Source of the DNA: Phymatolithon calcareum
Lineage: Eukaryota > Rhodophyta > Florideophyceae > Hapalidiales
DNA: 64,000 nucleotides
Direction: 5' to 3'
Assembly: GCA_977006965.1 (NCBI GenBank)
Contig: OZ345363.1
Location: 930,001 to 994,000 of the forward strand
The notes under the pieces were generated by a model. It was not told where the DNA came from and did no database searches. It saw only the letters and a list, made by a program, of their open reading frames with translations. Shown in pieces: positions 13,481 through 24,426 of this stretch. Within the stretch, counting starts at the first letter, position 1. Each line of letters starts with the position of its first letter. The position numbers were made by a program, and so were the translations under genes.

Positions 13481-14596
13481 CGTTTACATTTTGTCATGTC
13501 ACTGTGTTTGTCTGTTACATAAAACTACTATATATGTCTTTTACAAGTTGTTTGCGTGCCCGTTACAAGTTTCGAGCTTGAGCACTGTATATAAGGGAAT
13601 GAGAATTTTTTTTCCGCGCGAGAAATATGTTGGTAGACTTTGTTACAGGTTGATAATTCGGCTGCTTGGGACCACCTGGTCCTCGGACCGGACCGCTCGA
13701 GGACTCTGGACTGTAATTGATTTTTTAATTAATTTTCTTTTTAATTTAATTAGCTTTTTAATTATCATATTAATAATTACAATTTAGGGGACCAGTAAGG
13801 TGCAGATATTGGCACTTCTATACTCCTCATTCCGTTGTCGTATCTGGCTGCCTTACGTGTCCGTAAGGATCCGCGAGCGGGCATGTGAGGATCTGTCGGA
13901 GCCCGATTCGCTGTCCCGCCTCTTCGAGAGTGCGCTTAAGGGCTCTCTCTCCTGCAGAGTGACCTTTCCTAAAGGAGGATCCTTCAGTTGCTCCTTTGGA
14001 CGCTCTGTTTGGTGGGTACATGTCAGCAAAAGGTAGCAGGGCCACGTTCAGCGCCGCTTGGTTAGCACGGGAGGTAACCGTAGCTAGCGGTTGGAAGACG
14101 CGCGTGAGAAGCAGACGGCGGAACCTCGGAGGCACCAAGCGAGGTAAAAATCAGTTTTTGGGGACGGAACCGAGGGAAAGCGCACTGTGGGTTGTAGGTG
14201 CCTCAAGACCTCTACCATTTCAAATCCACGGGAACACCTCTTACATTCCAAAGGTTGAAAAAACAGGCCAAGCCAAGCGCGCCTATTAAGCTACCCTGCG
14301 CTTGCACGTCGCACAGCTCGAACAATGTTTGAGTACACAGTGAATGACAAATGTCAGGGGAAAGGGGTTTTTACTGAAGAAGATCCGTTACCGTGAGACG
14401 GTTGGTTGATATTTGGCGAGAAGTCTGGCCGATACAGAATTTTATAATTCTGTTGGTCGCCTAGGGACCCTCAACGAGAGCCATCGACTTGCGTGTAGTG
14501 AAGCAGATATCTTATAGGGTGAAGTCTGTAGGAGATTCAACTATCGGTCGGCGCCAGAAGGGATCTTGAACAGATATCTGAAGAAGAAGGACAAGG
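13481..14596. other. non-coding, possible decayed LTR or leader region
   Basis: It contains a TATA-like TATATAAGG at about 13587 and a very AT-rich tract (13717-13785). GC-richer sequence follows, with short overlapping frames on both strands and no recognisable domain. I do not call a gene. It leads into the Helitron fragment. Confidence 0.3.
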
Positions 14597-15259
14597 ATGT
14601 CAAGTGCTCAGGAGGACAGCTTGAGAGAAACTCGGGATGCTCAGCAGCGCTCTCGGAACGAGGAGCGAAGGAGAAGAAATCGAGAACGCGCAAGGACTCA
14701 AAGAGCGGCGGAGATAGCAGAACAGAGAACGTTAGGCCTTGCTGCAGCTGCCAAGGCGATGCGAGTGTCACGTGCTCGAAAGAGTGTTGAAAAAGCTCGA
14801 GCTCAGCAGGAATCCAATAGTGAGGCTATGCAAGTGTCACGTGCTCAAGAGGCCGCTGAAGCTCGAGCTCGGCAGGAATCCAATAGGGAGGCTATGCAAG
14901 TGTCACGTGCTCAATAGACTGCTGAAGATGCTCGAGCTCGGCAGGAATCCAATAGGGAGGCTATGCAAGTGTCACGTTCTCATGAAACTGTTGAAGAAGC
15001 TCGAGCTTGCCGACGAGCAGATCGAGAAGCAACTGAGCTTGCAAGAAACGTCGTTCAAGAAACATTGAGTCACGTGGACTTCGGAGAGATGAATGTCGAG
15101 TGCAAGAATTGTCTCGCACTCCATTTTATGGCAGAGCGAAAAGTCGGCAGCTCGGTGTCTAATCCAGTGTTCTCTAATTGCTGTCTGGGAGGCCGTAACA
15201 CCACGGAGAATATTTCGTCACTGAAAGATTCTCCAGAGCAATTAGTGTGTAGAATTTAG
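14597..15259 (+). pseudogene. Helitron protein N-terminal fragment
   Basis: The frame starting MSSAQEDSLRETRDAQQRSR is an arginine- and alanine-rich array of short helical repeats, typical of the N-terminus of Helitron replication proteins. After an in-frame TAG at about 14915 the same register leads to DFGEMNVECKNCLALHF, then a VFSNCCLGGR segment. This CxxC...ALHF...CC layout is the zinc-binding domain that precedes the HUH nuclease in Helitron proteins. The HUH (Rep) nuclease and helicase are absent. The frame ends at 15259, and plus-strand DNA downstream is non-coding. No Helitron terminus could be identified. Confidence 0.7.
14797..15010 (+). repeat. coding tandem repeats of about 66-69 bp
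   Basis: Units with CTCGAGCTC.GCAGG followed by AATCCAATAG and GCTATGCAAGTGTCACGT recur at about 14797, 14862, 14931 and (partial) 14999. They encode the ARARQESNREAMQVSRAQ-type repeat of the Helitron N-terminal fragment. The third unit carries the in-frame stop. Confidence 0.8.
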
Positions 15260-15813
15260 TAAATATTTAGAATATTATAAATGTATATAAATACGTAGCT
15301 TTATTTAATGGAAACATGGACCTAATATCTCAGCACTATGTATAAAACTCTTATTAATTAAAATAATATCTCGAAATAAGCAGACGTCATCGGCGAGAAG
15401 CGTCGAAACGGAGCCACTTGTCGAGACACTAATATCACAAAGCAGTGGAGAGGCAATATGATTGGACCGTTAAGGAAAAATGTATGTCCCTAATCAGGAA
15501 CACGTACGGCCCTATGATGAAATGTGTATCAAGGATGTGTATGATATCACCAACAAGCAGATCAGGCTACAATTGAAATAAAATATGGAAAAACAGTAAA
15601 AATTATCAATGCCGTTAATACGCGTATAATTCCAGTGCTTTGTATTCGTAAATATCGTCATCGTCCTAATCGACACGTGCGGCCAGATCTGTCATTGTTG
15701 ATCAAATAATTTCAAAAACCACCCAACACTGGTTCCGACCACCGCCATAGAAACAGCCCATGCCAGGATCCCTGGTACCTTGCTACCATACACGCTCGCA
15801 GACAAGCTCCACA
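15260..15813. other. non-coding stretch with a dispersed repeat
   Basis: No gene seen. About 15479-15543 is a direct copy of 10996-11060 (ATGTATGTCCCT.ATCAGGAAC...GATGAAATGT.TATCAAGGATG). This could be a terminal or internal part of a mobile element family. Confidence 0.4.
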
Positions 15814-16167
15814 ATGGCTCCGACCCAGCAACAGATTGATGCGGTGAAAGCCAAACTTGATCTGTATTTTAGCGCCGCCGTAATCACTGAATTCGACTTG
15901 CTATCCCTTGTCTGCGAAGTTTTTGACCGCGTTGGGCCGCATTGTGCTCTGTTTAAATTGACAAAGGAGTTCGTAAGAAACTGCGGAATCAAGCTGTCGA
16001 AAGCTGATGACGAGAAAGCCACAAAAGCTAGGTCGGAAGGAAAAATGGCGGAGGTCGAATTTTCAGAGGTGCAACTCGCTCAATGCTATCTTGCATACTA
16101 TCGAAAGGACCGCTATCCTGAGGCCTCTGCGGGCGACGGCTCTTCCTCGCAGCTCGCCGAAGAGTAA
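15814..16167 (+). CDS. small hypothetical protein, 117 aa
   Basis: An intact frame from an ATG in good context (ACAATGGC) to TAA. An in-frame upstream ATG at 15760 would add 18 residues (MPGSLVPCYHTRSQTSSTMA...). The product is predicted helical, with a hydrophobic core stretch (LDLYFSAAVITEFDLLSLVCEVFDRVG) around residues 15-40, a basic middle and an acidic serine-rich tail. I do not recognise a family. It lies between the Helitron fragment and the Sel1 relic. It could be a small host gene or an accessory frame of a mobile element. It is notable for being uninterrupted in a region where almost everything else is broken. Confidence 0.45.
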   Translation: MAPTQQQIDAVKAKLDLYFSAAVITEFDLLSLVCEVFDRVGPHCALFKLTKEFVRNCGIKLSKADDEKATKARSEGKMAEVEFSEVQLAQCYLAYYRKDRYPEASAGDGSSSQLAEE

Positions 16168-17314
16168 TCCAGCACCTCGCGCCGCAAGCGTCGAAATGCG
16201 TTGCCCTATTCCCCTTGTTGACGCGTCTGCCTGTGCCGAAACGGCTTTGTTGTTTGCGCACTTCGTTTTCCGGTTAGAGTAGTAGGCCGCTGCTCAATTA
16301 ACCGCATGTTCTTGTCGAAACTTCTTTGCCTTTCTCGCCTTTTCTTTTTGCCTTTGAATAAGAATGTAGTCCCTTCGGGGCGCCATGCTTTTAGCATCCG
16401 AGCCAGCAAGGGACTGAGCTGCAGCCCGCAGAGGTCTCCATTCGTTCAGCATGATCGACTTTGAGGGTGGACTCTATTTCCAAGTACCCCAGCGAGCTTA
16501 TCCGACTCGCAGAGTCGTTCAACCAATTTAGTGTTTCAGTCTGCCAAGGCTGCATATGAAACCTGAGGCTATTTGTGTCACACCCCGTCGACTCCGCGTC
16601 ACACAGTTGATTACTTTTCTCCTCGAGGCACAAGAATAGATCAGAGATAGGTTTGATATTCCGCTAGATCGTGTGGTACTCCATCATGTAAACACTCATT
16701 TAAGCAAGACCCTGTCCATGGCTCTATGGCCTACGCAAAAGCTGCCCGAAGCGTCCGTTGGTAGCATTCAAATAAAATCGAAAAGTCATCATCTTCTTCA
16801 ACCGATTTGGAGTATGAGATCCCTCCTTCCGTAAGCGTTACGCCCTAGTACTATACCACGACTTCCTCCTTCACCCAGGCTTTCAATGAGTTCCATCATT
16901 CCGTCAAGGAAAGGATTTCTGTTGAATTGAAGCTCCCCTTGTCAATTATCATTGCACCTGAGAGACGCCAAGGAAAGGTCTTCGTGATAGAGTGAACTGG
17001 TATGGATTTTACTATAAACTCTTCAATATTTACTTGAAGCTTGTCCTCGGTTGACTTGACGCCACTACAGATGCCATGGAAGTGTAGTAACGCACATGTC
17101 TTAGACTATGCCACAAAGCCAGCACTGGCCGATTTGCTTTACTATGCGTACCGAGAGTACTTGCTTGGCAGCCAGGAAATCTACAGTACTAAGTTGATAA
17201 ATGAAGCTAGACTAATTGCGAATCTCAGCAATGATATCCTTCGTAAGGCCCCAATTCTCCCTTCACATATGTCCTTCCTGATCAGGGGGGGGGCAATCCC
17301 TTTGGCCCAGTTGT
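16168..17314. other. no supported gene
   Basis: It contains the direct copy (about 16913-16970) of the repeat at 12912-12975. Short frames on both strands (for example 17041-17325 plus) have no recognisable domain. Confidence 0.3.
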
Positions 17315-20300
17315 CTACGTCATAACAATCCCTAAACCTTCTTCATTTCCCGGAAGGCAGCTTGCCACACGAGTTTCGAGAATCTTCACGTTGGCAACAC
17401 ACTCATCAAATTCTTCAACCTCCATCTTTCTCGTTGAAATGATCTCATCTCTGATGCCTCTTAACACAGCAAGCTTCATGACCTGCTCTTGAAGAGTGTA
17501 CAAAGGTTCGAGCTCCGTTTCTCGACTGATAAGATCAGAGATCATGCGCAGCGATGCGGAGATGTTTTCGTTGTTTTGAACTTCAGGGCCTCCCCACAAG
17601 TACAATACGGCCAGATTATACATTGCAACTGGATTCTTATCCCACTTGAATAGACTATTTGTAAAGTCTCTCAACTTCAATTACATATCGACTGACGCCA
17701 TTTCCAAGCTTGTACGCCAATACCAGATTATTCATTCCAGTGCTGATTCCTACTTCAACAGCGTTTTTTGGGTAGTCAATGCCGGCGTCGTCCCCAAGGG
17801 TGTCGCAGTTCAGAACGCCAATGTTACAAAGGGCGCCATGATTTCCGTTTTCATTGGAAGCCGAATACTTTTCCTTGGTCGCCACTGCATCCGCTGGAAT
17901 ACCTTGAGCTCCTTTGTGAAACAGTAATGCTAAGCGATTCGCGCACCTAGGGATCGACGCATTCTCTGAGCAGTAGACCACCATGGCATCTTTCGGACGT
18001 ATTCCAATGCCAAAAAACACATTCATGTCCACTGACTTCATTCGTGCTTTCATTGGATCCTGATTTTTTCACGAAAAATCGACCAAGAAGTGCACACAGC
18101 AGTTTCTCATCTACGTACGCTTCCCGCTCACAAAATATCTTGATCATTTCATTCATGTGTTTCTCGTCACGGTCCACATGGAACCCTTTCTCGAGCAACT
18201 ATCCGATGTTCAATGCAAAACAATCGTCAGGATAAATATATTTGGGCCAATCCTTCAAGTGCACCATACGTTTGGCCTCAATTTCCTGTTGTGCTTGATC
18301 TTGAGATTCGTGAAAAAGACTTTCGTGTGCGACGGCGAGATAAAAGGTAAGTGAAGAATCCCCAGCAATGCGGTCATCACGAATTTTGACGCATTCGATG
18401 CACGAATCGCTTTCTCGGACACGGTACTATACGCATCTTTTTCATAGAACAATGCCACTGCCTTTCTCTTCAGTGCGTCCTCGGAACCCGATAGCTAGTA
18501 AATTCGACCAAAGTAATTAGCGAGTATCTCAAGATCGACCTCGTCCACTGGTCTATTGTCTTTCTCGATATGGCTTCGGTTAAGCAGAGTCGTGAATCGG
18601 ACATCCATTTGCTTTTGCAAGACATCCTCTTGGGAGTCAGATTTTGCGCTTCTCCTCGTGATGATACCAAAAGCATCCTTCAGTGCTCCTCGGTGGCCAT
18701 ATTCCGTAATATAACGTCCAAATAGTCTTAAAGTGTCATCCGCACAGCCTTCTTCCATAGCATCACATCCACATGCGTATAGAAGACCTTCGAGCGAAAT
18801 GGTGAAAAATTCCGCTCACCGCAGTCGTCATCCACCACGTTCCGTATCTCAAATTGGGCAACATGCGGCATGAACGGTGGCCACCCCGACCAAAACCTTA
18901 ATCCGTACATTTCGCCATGCTTTTTTGGTGCAATGTGTTGCACATGAGAACATATATCTGAATGAATCGTTTCTCTTCGGAGCAGCTCATTACTCAATGA
19001 CAGTCGAGTCATTCGCCGAAGCATTTAGGCAACAAGCCTTGCCATGAATACGTCTCTCCATTCCTGCCAGTTTAAAACCGGCGACACTGGACTGAAGATT
19101 ACCTACACTATTTTGTACTCCTCGCCACAGGTGAGTACTAAATGGAGTTCCTGGGGACCTGCAACTGGCCAAACCGTGGTGCGATCTTCAATTTCGATTG
19201 TTGGGGTCACCAATGCTTGAGCTAGACAGGGTTCCATCATTCTCTGATGCCTCCACTTTTAAACACGGAAATCCAAGAACGAACAGCATGGTCAGGAACG
19301 GCGACTGACGTATATCTTTGGCTTTCCGAACGACCTCTTCTCCCACCTTCCAATGCAAATGGGGAGCTATAGACCAAACCATTCCCGAAGTTAAAAATAG
19401 AAATCAGAGATTCTTAAGTGTTCTGGAACGGATTTTCCCGCTGAATCGATATCTGGTATTAGTTTTAGGATGCGGACACAGGAAATATGAAAATTTCTGT
19501 CACGCTGCGAAGGGTTTGCCGAGAACGGAATTCAAAGTTGAGCGCATTTGAGTACTTGATATTGAATCATAATACGTTTACAGTGTGAGGAAGCAAGCAC
19601 TGAACACTGCAACCAGTTGCTTCGGGATTTGGACACCGTTTCACATTGCATCATTTTTGGGTCCTTTTTAAATATCATTGCTGGGAAATGAAATCTGGAG
19701 CCAATCACATTAGGATTTGTGTATGTAGGCATTGTGAAAAGCGCACTGCAATGACTTTCAGAAAAGGTACTACTGGGATCTTCGGAATTTTTAAAAACTA
19801 ATCTGTATAAATTTATCGCAGCACGGAATAGTATTATATAAATTTTTAATTTTTCCTTACAGTAAGGCGGCAGGCAGAAAATAAGCGAAAAAACATACTT
19901 CGCTGAAATGTGTTAGGGAACGGTTTGGTCTACAGTTCCCAAAATGCTCTTGACCTTCCCAAATGAGCCTCATATACAGACTTCGCATTTCTTACTCATT
20001 CCGACGAATGGTTCGCATTTCGGAAATTGCAGAGCAAAGTTGTTTGCTGAACAAGAACCCTATACCAACTGCTGCAATACTGGCATTCCACCCTGCTGCT
20101 TCAGAGTCATTCTCAGCAACCCAGGACGCCAATATACTTCTCACAGTCTCTATCACAATCCAATGAAGCGAGCCACGTCACAGGAATTGACAGTGTCGTC
20201 TTCTAAACTTCCCACGAGACGTTGCAGTCGCTTCGTTTCAAGATTGTACTGATTTTCAAACACCGATATTGTGCGCTCAGATGCTCCAGCTGGAGATACT

Positions 20301-22050
20301 GCCTGCCATTCTACGACAAACGCGGCAAGCCCGTCTCCAGACATTAATGCAAGATAATTGTCAACGTGACGGCTGTTTGAAGCAGTGCACAGTTAGTCCT
20401 TCTCCTTCCCAGGACATGGGTGTGTTACTTTCAGACAAAATCATATCGTCCTCTTTTACGAGCTCAACATTCTCCATGAGCGCGGCAAAACGGGCCAACT
20501 GAATAGCTGTGATATTTTCAACAGCAGAACGCCATTCATCCCCGAGCTCGTTCAAAGATATTTTATGCCAATCATCTTTTGCTGCGTCTCTGATAGTCGC
20601 CTCATGGTTGGAACGGTATACAGCATTGTTGAAGTCGGCGTTCATTTTGAAGGGAAGCATGCATTGCGGTGTTATACGGATGTCTCCAAAAAAGTAGTTT
20701 GTAAACCCTGTGCAGTATCAGATACTGCACAGGGTTTACGAACTAAACAGATCTGTGATATGGCGTGAATAGAGTTACAAACTTCTCCGTATATCCATTG
20801 TCTTTCACAGATCCTTGAGTTGCGTGTGCAGGTACGAGAACAGCAAGCATCTGGGATGCCCACCGTTTGGATTCCCGGAAATTCGTTAGAGGCTCAGTCC
20901 AAGGCAATTGCAAACCTTTGGTTTCGACAAGCCATCGATGCCTGAATTGTGCCAGGAACGATACAAGCAATCGAACAGAGCACTCCTCCGGTTTTGTTGA
21001 CTTCAGATAAGATGCAATAAACCGTGCCATAACGCTACGTTTTTTCCGGATCATTGCAACCCACATGTGAGAATAGTGCGGGTCGGACGGTTATCTCTGC
21101 ACTGGTGAATTCATTGTTAATAAGTGAGCTGTTCACGACCATGTGACAGTCCACAGTCCTCTTGATTTCCTCCAAAGACAGGACATCGGCAATATAGTCG
21201 ATTTCCTTGTTCCCCATTGTCCAGTTGAAAAATGATGCGCAGTTCCTCACCACGCTTTGGGGAAGGAGATGGATGGTAGAACTAGAGCATATAGAATACG
21301 AATTCGAGTCGTGAGACAGGCGAGAACAATTATCGTTAACTGTCCGGTCAAAAACTGCAGGAGAAGGAGAAGCCGGTGGGCCAGAAGAAGCTACAGGGGT
21401 GACAGGACGTGTGCAGTACAATAACCGGTTGTACACTTTCATAAACCTCGTTTCGAGCTGTCGAAAAGTCGGACTAGAGCGTGGTTCCACCGCGCGCGAC
21501 AGGACTTCATTTTTGAAAGCATGGTCTTGACATCTCGAGAATAGTCAAAGAAGGGAACATAATATCCCAGACTCACAAGACATCTGAGAGCATAAATGTT
21601 CCATTTTCTGAATTCGTACAGTAGAATGAGTCCCCATACTGTTCCCTAAACGTGGTAACTGTAAAGACTGCGAACGCAATTGCCACTGCTGCCTCCTTGT
21701 AATCATGTTTCTTGATTTGGACAACGATGTAGAATATTACAGACGTCAAGGACGCCAATGGCACGAACAACTGTACCATCCCATTTCACCGGGTGTCACG
21801 GATGGTGCGCCACTTTTCGCTGATGAAGTCAAGGGCGTAAATGAATGCGAGCAGAAAGAATGCGATGGCGTAGATGGAGAAGATGAGTCTCGGGTCGTTC
21901 GCGAGGGACGAACCATCGCTGCGACAGCAGCACTTGGACAGCGCGTTGGCGACGGGTCACCGCGGGCGCTTCTGAGATTGCTCCACTAAGTGCTGTACCT
22001 CAGTGGGCAAGTTGACTGTCGCCTTCGCCGTCGCGCTGATCTCGCCAACG
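17315..22050 (-). pseudogene. wreck of a large membrane/Sel1-repeat gene
   Basis: The minus strand, read from about 22050 leftwards, gives broken but ordered coding pieces. First come two or three hydrophobic segments, for example LIFSIYAIAFFLLAFIYALDF (about 21840-21910) and SVIFYIVVQI then AVAIAFAVFTV (21573-21779), interrupted by an in-frame stop. Then follow soluble stretches at 21035-21490, 20743-21066, 20361-20660, 20153-20344, 18990-19382, 18470-19024 and 18255-18458. Finally there are Sel1-like (TPR-related) repeats at 17315-18053: PRCANRLALLFHKGAQGIP, NHGALCNIGVL, MNNLVLAYKLGNGV and NPVAMYNLAVLYLWGG. Sel1 repeats are protein-binding solenoids. Many stops and frameshifts make it a pseudogene. 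The identity of the middle part is unknown. Confidence 0.55.
20695..20745. repeat. near-perfect 51-bp palindrome
   Basis: Arms 20695-20719 and 20721-20745 are reverse complements around a single central A (20720), with one mismatch six bases from the outer end. The inner 19 bp of each arm (20701-20719 and 20721-20739) match perfectly. It lies in the Sel1-gene relic. Confidence 0.95.
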
Positions 22051-22743
22051 ATGCATGTGTCAAATACGTAAAGTCGATACACGATTTTTGCATAGGAACG
22101 TCAGATACCCAAATATTCAAAAATCAAGGTTATTCAAGTATCGAAGTCGTATCATAGCGAAATTAAAAACAAGGCAACTCATGATTACAATTTGTGTCAA
22201 CTTTGCAGAACTGTGCTGTACCACATTGGGAATGCAGGCGATATTTGTAGTCGTAATTAAGTGGATTTTATTGAGAAGGTACCAAGTGTCCCAATTGAAG
22301 GCAAGTCGGCACCTTTCTAGCTTATCTACTTTATCGTCGATTTTTCCGTTTCTTTTTTTGTTCTTACTTATGTTTTCTTCCTTACAGACTCTTTCTTGAT
22401 TCATCCTCGATTCTTGACCTTTGATTCTGTCTTTTTCTTTGATACTTGGTTCTTTCTTGATTCTGGCTTTTCCGATATTTGTAGTCAAAACAGCGTCATT
22501 GAACATTTCCCGGCTGGGCCGCATATCTCAATTGTTCACGTACTGCAAGATGCTATAGGTACTTCTCATAGAAAATCCTCAATGGTGGACGTTGAATACA
22601 GGAGGATGCGGGAAATTACGAAATTGAGCTTTATTTGATTTTTAACACAAAATTCAAAAAATGTTCAGTATTTGAGGAGAAGATTTTTTGAAATTTAGAG
22701 TTTATTTTTTCTGGTCAGAAAATACAGTATTGGAATTCTCTCT
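22051..22743. other. no supported gene, pyrimidine-rich tract
   Basis: 22380-22480 is a TTCTTGATTC-like low-complexity tract that produces a long minus-strand frame (22117-22524) of lysine- and glutamate-rich composition. I regard that frame as an artefact of the simple sequence. Confidence 0.4.
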
Positions 22744-23425
22744 TTACTTGCACCAGATACCAAAGAGAGGCTCTCCTTTTTCAATTGAAATATGGGTGAG
22801 ATTGGCCACTGCATGAAAGCAAGGGGCATGTAAAGAGCGCTCATGACGAAAACGCTGCCCTACTACTGAAAACTGTTTAAATCTCCTGTTAACAGTTTCA
22901 TGCCTTGCCCGGGCGTATACATGAAAATTTTCGTATATTTCATCGGCAAAACCGATTCTTTCGCAATCACTGTCCCTATATCCACCATCAGCGATAACCT
23001 TTTCTCCACCAACGAGGGCTTGCTTCATAGCCATTCGGAAAATTTTTACATCATTGTACTCCCCACAGGGAAAAGGGCCATGTTCCCACACAATGTGTCC
23101 AGTTGCCATGCAAACTCCAATCTCGTAACGCAGGCCTGGTCCGTGGAATTTGTGGGAGTACCATTTACTGTTAAACGGCGTAGGCTCATAAATTCGGCAA
23201 TCTGTCCCATCGACAGAGGCTAGACAATAGTAGCTATTGGTGCCCCTGAACCTGTTTTCCCAACGAATCTAAGAAAATCATGTTGAAAAATATTAGAAAA
23301 CAAAATAAGAAATAAATGTTTTTTGTAGAACTTACCACTTCAAGTTGCGAAATCAATCCAACAAACGTCCAAGACCATTTCAGAAATGTCTTCTCATCCA
23401 CTCCAGCGATTAGGCGGTTATTGTG
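22744..23425 (-). pseudogene. PIF/Harbinger DDE transposase, 5'-truncated
   Basis: Two minus-strand exons read as a Harbinger-type nuclease. Exon 23336 to about 23425 encodes HNNRLIAGVDEKTFLKWSW. A 67-nt intron follows (23269-23335, GTAAGT...TTCTTAG). Exon 22744-23268 then encodes IRWENRFRGTNSYY, SVDGTDCRIYEP (first D), GEYNDVKIF, ADGGYRD (second D) and RHETVNRRFK (E), and ends at TAA. The DDE triad and C-terminus (ANLTHISIEKGEPLF) are intact. The N-terminal part is missing because plastid DNA begins at about 23426. The uninterrupted catalytic exon indicates recent activity, but truncation makes it non-functional here. The partner Myb-like protein of this superfamily is not seen nearby. Confidence 0.8.
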
Positions 23426-23508
23426 CTCGCTTGCCTACGATTTTAGTTATGTCTGGTTTTGGAGCAGGGTTAACTTGGGGAACTTTGATTTTAAGATGGA
23501 ATGCTTAG
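23426..23508 (+). pseudogene. fabH: fabH 3' end (plastid 3-oxoacyl-ACP synthase III)
   Basis: The frame ends LPTILVMSGFGAGLTWGTLI then LRWNA and TAG at 23506-23508. GFGAGLTWG is the conserved C-terminal motif of beta-ketoacyl-ACP synthase III, the enzyme that condenses acetyl-CoA with malonyl-ACP to start fatty-acid synthesis. Only about 27 C-terminal residues are present, and the left side is the Harbinger junction. The upstream Cys-His-Asn catalytic residues are absent, so it is a dead fragment carried in the plastid insert. Confidence 0.8.
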
Positions 23509-23649
23509 TATTCTAATATTATGAAGATAAAATACATTGATTAGTAAGTTCTATCATAATATTATTATAAATTTTTTAGTCATTTCTAGGAATTTATGAT
23601 CTAATTAGTTGATCAGTTTTTTATAAATTAATACAATAGGTTAATACAA

Positions 23650-23769
23650 ATGACTCCATCGTTATCTAATTTTTTAAATAGTTTGATTTTAGGAGTAGCA
23701 ATTGTAGTAGTTCCAATCACAGCAGCACTATTTTTTGTGAGTAAAAAAGATAAGACTATAAGAGGTTGA
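23650..23769 (+). CDS. psbX: psbX, photosystem II small subunit X (plastid-derived copy)
   Basis: A complete 39-codon frame, [20 protein letters not shown] then [18 protein letters not shown], ending in TGA. This has the length, single transmembrane helix and basic, lumen/stroma-flanking ends of PsbX, a subunit of the photosystem II core. It sits between fabH and accD as a passive passenger in the nuclear insert. It has no nuclear promoter or transit peptide and is unlikely to be expressed. The frame is intact, which suggests a recent transfer. Confidence 0.85.
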   Translation: MTPSLSNFLNSLILGVAIVVVPITAALFFVSKKDKTIRG

Positions 23770-23812
23770 ATAGTTCAGAATAAATAAAAATGGAATAGTT
23801 AATTGTATATAG

Positions 23813-24369
23813 ATGAAATCTGAAATGTCTTTATTTGATTGGTTACTTGTAAAGCGAAATTTAGTAGTTACAAAAAATATTAAAAAGTCAAACCTAAAAA
23901 TTCCAGAGGGTTTTTGGATAAAGTGTGAGAAATGTGGTTTATTAATGTATCATAAAACCGTGAAAAAAATTTGAAGGTTTGTCCGCAGTGTATACATCAT
24001 TTCCCTACATCGAGTTATGATAGGATAAACCAATTACTTGAACCTAACTCATGGCAACCTTTAAATAACAATTTATCATCTACAGATCCATTAGGTTTTT
24101 CTGATCAAAAATTCTATGGTAAAAGATTGCAAGATATGAAAGTGAAAACAGGTTTACATGATGCTGTTCAAACAGGTTTAGGTAAAATAGGTAGTATTGT
24201 TGTAGCTATTGGTGTAATGGATTTTCGTTTTATGGGTGGTAGCATGGGGTCTGTGGTTGGTGAAAAATTAACACGCTTAATTGATTTAGCTACTAATAAG
24301 AGATTGCCGATAATAATTATTTGCGCTTCTGGGGGTGCTAGAATGCAAGAAGGCATGTTAAGTTTAATG
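23813..24369 (+). pseudogene. accD: accD 5' part (plastid acetyl-CoA carboxylase beta subunit), frameshifted
   Basis: The start MKSEMSLFDWLL leads into [19 protein letters not shown], the N-terminal zinc ribbon, then VCPQCIHHF completes the Cys4 site. The carboxyltransferase core follows ([43 protein letters not shown]). AccD transfers the carboxyl group to acetyl-CoA in plastid fatty-acid synthesis. Two defects are visible. A run of seven A at 23963-23969, where eight would keep the frame, causes a stop just after the first CxxC, and the gene stops abruptly after LSLM, about half its normal length. Either a real deletion or a sequencing error could explain the A-run; the truncation is certain. 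Confidence 0.85.
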
Positions 24370-24381
24370 ATACAAAATGTT

Positions 24382-24426
24382 TGTCAACCTCATGTTTTGT
24401 GACAAGCCGAGAACATGAGATTGACA
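24382..24426. repeat. inverted repeat next to the plastid insert
   Basis: Arms 24382-24396 (TGTCAACCTCATGTT) and 24412-24426 (AACATGAGATTGACA) pair with one mismatch across a 15-nt loop. It begins 13 bp after the accD truncation point. Confidence 0.85.

Larger units (their letters stand above)
23426..24369 (+). other. nuclear insert of plastid DNA (NUPT), about 0.94 kb
   Basis: A very AT-rich block encodes, in plastid gene order on one strand, the end of fabH, complete psbX and the first part of accD. The flanks are nuclear transposon sequence on the left and unrelated GC-richer DNA on the right. Both boundaries are inside genes, so this is a random plastid fragment. Boundaries are inferred from where protein similarity stops and are good to about 10-15 bp. 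Confidence 0.9.

Noticed and set aside
22117-22524. A 135-codon Lys/Glu-rich minus frame
   Set aside because: It results from a pyrimidine-rich simple sequence on the plus strand and has no domain.
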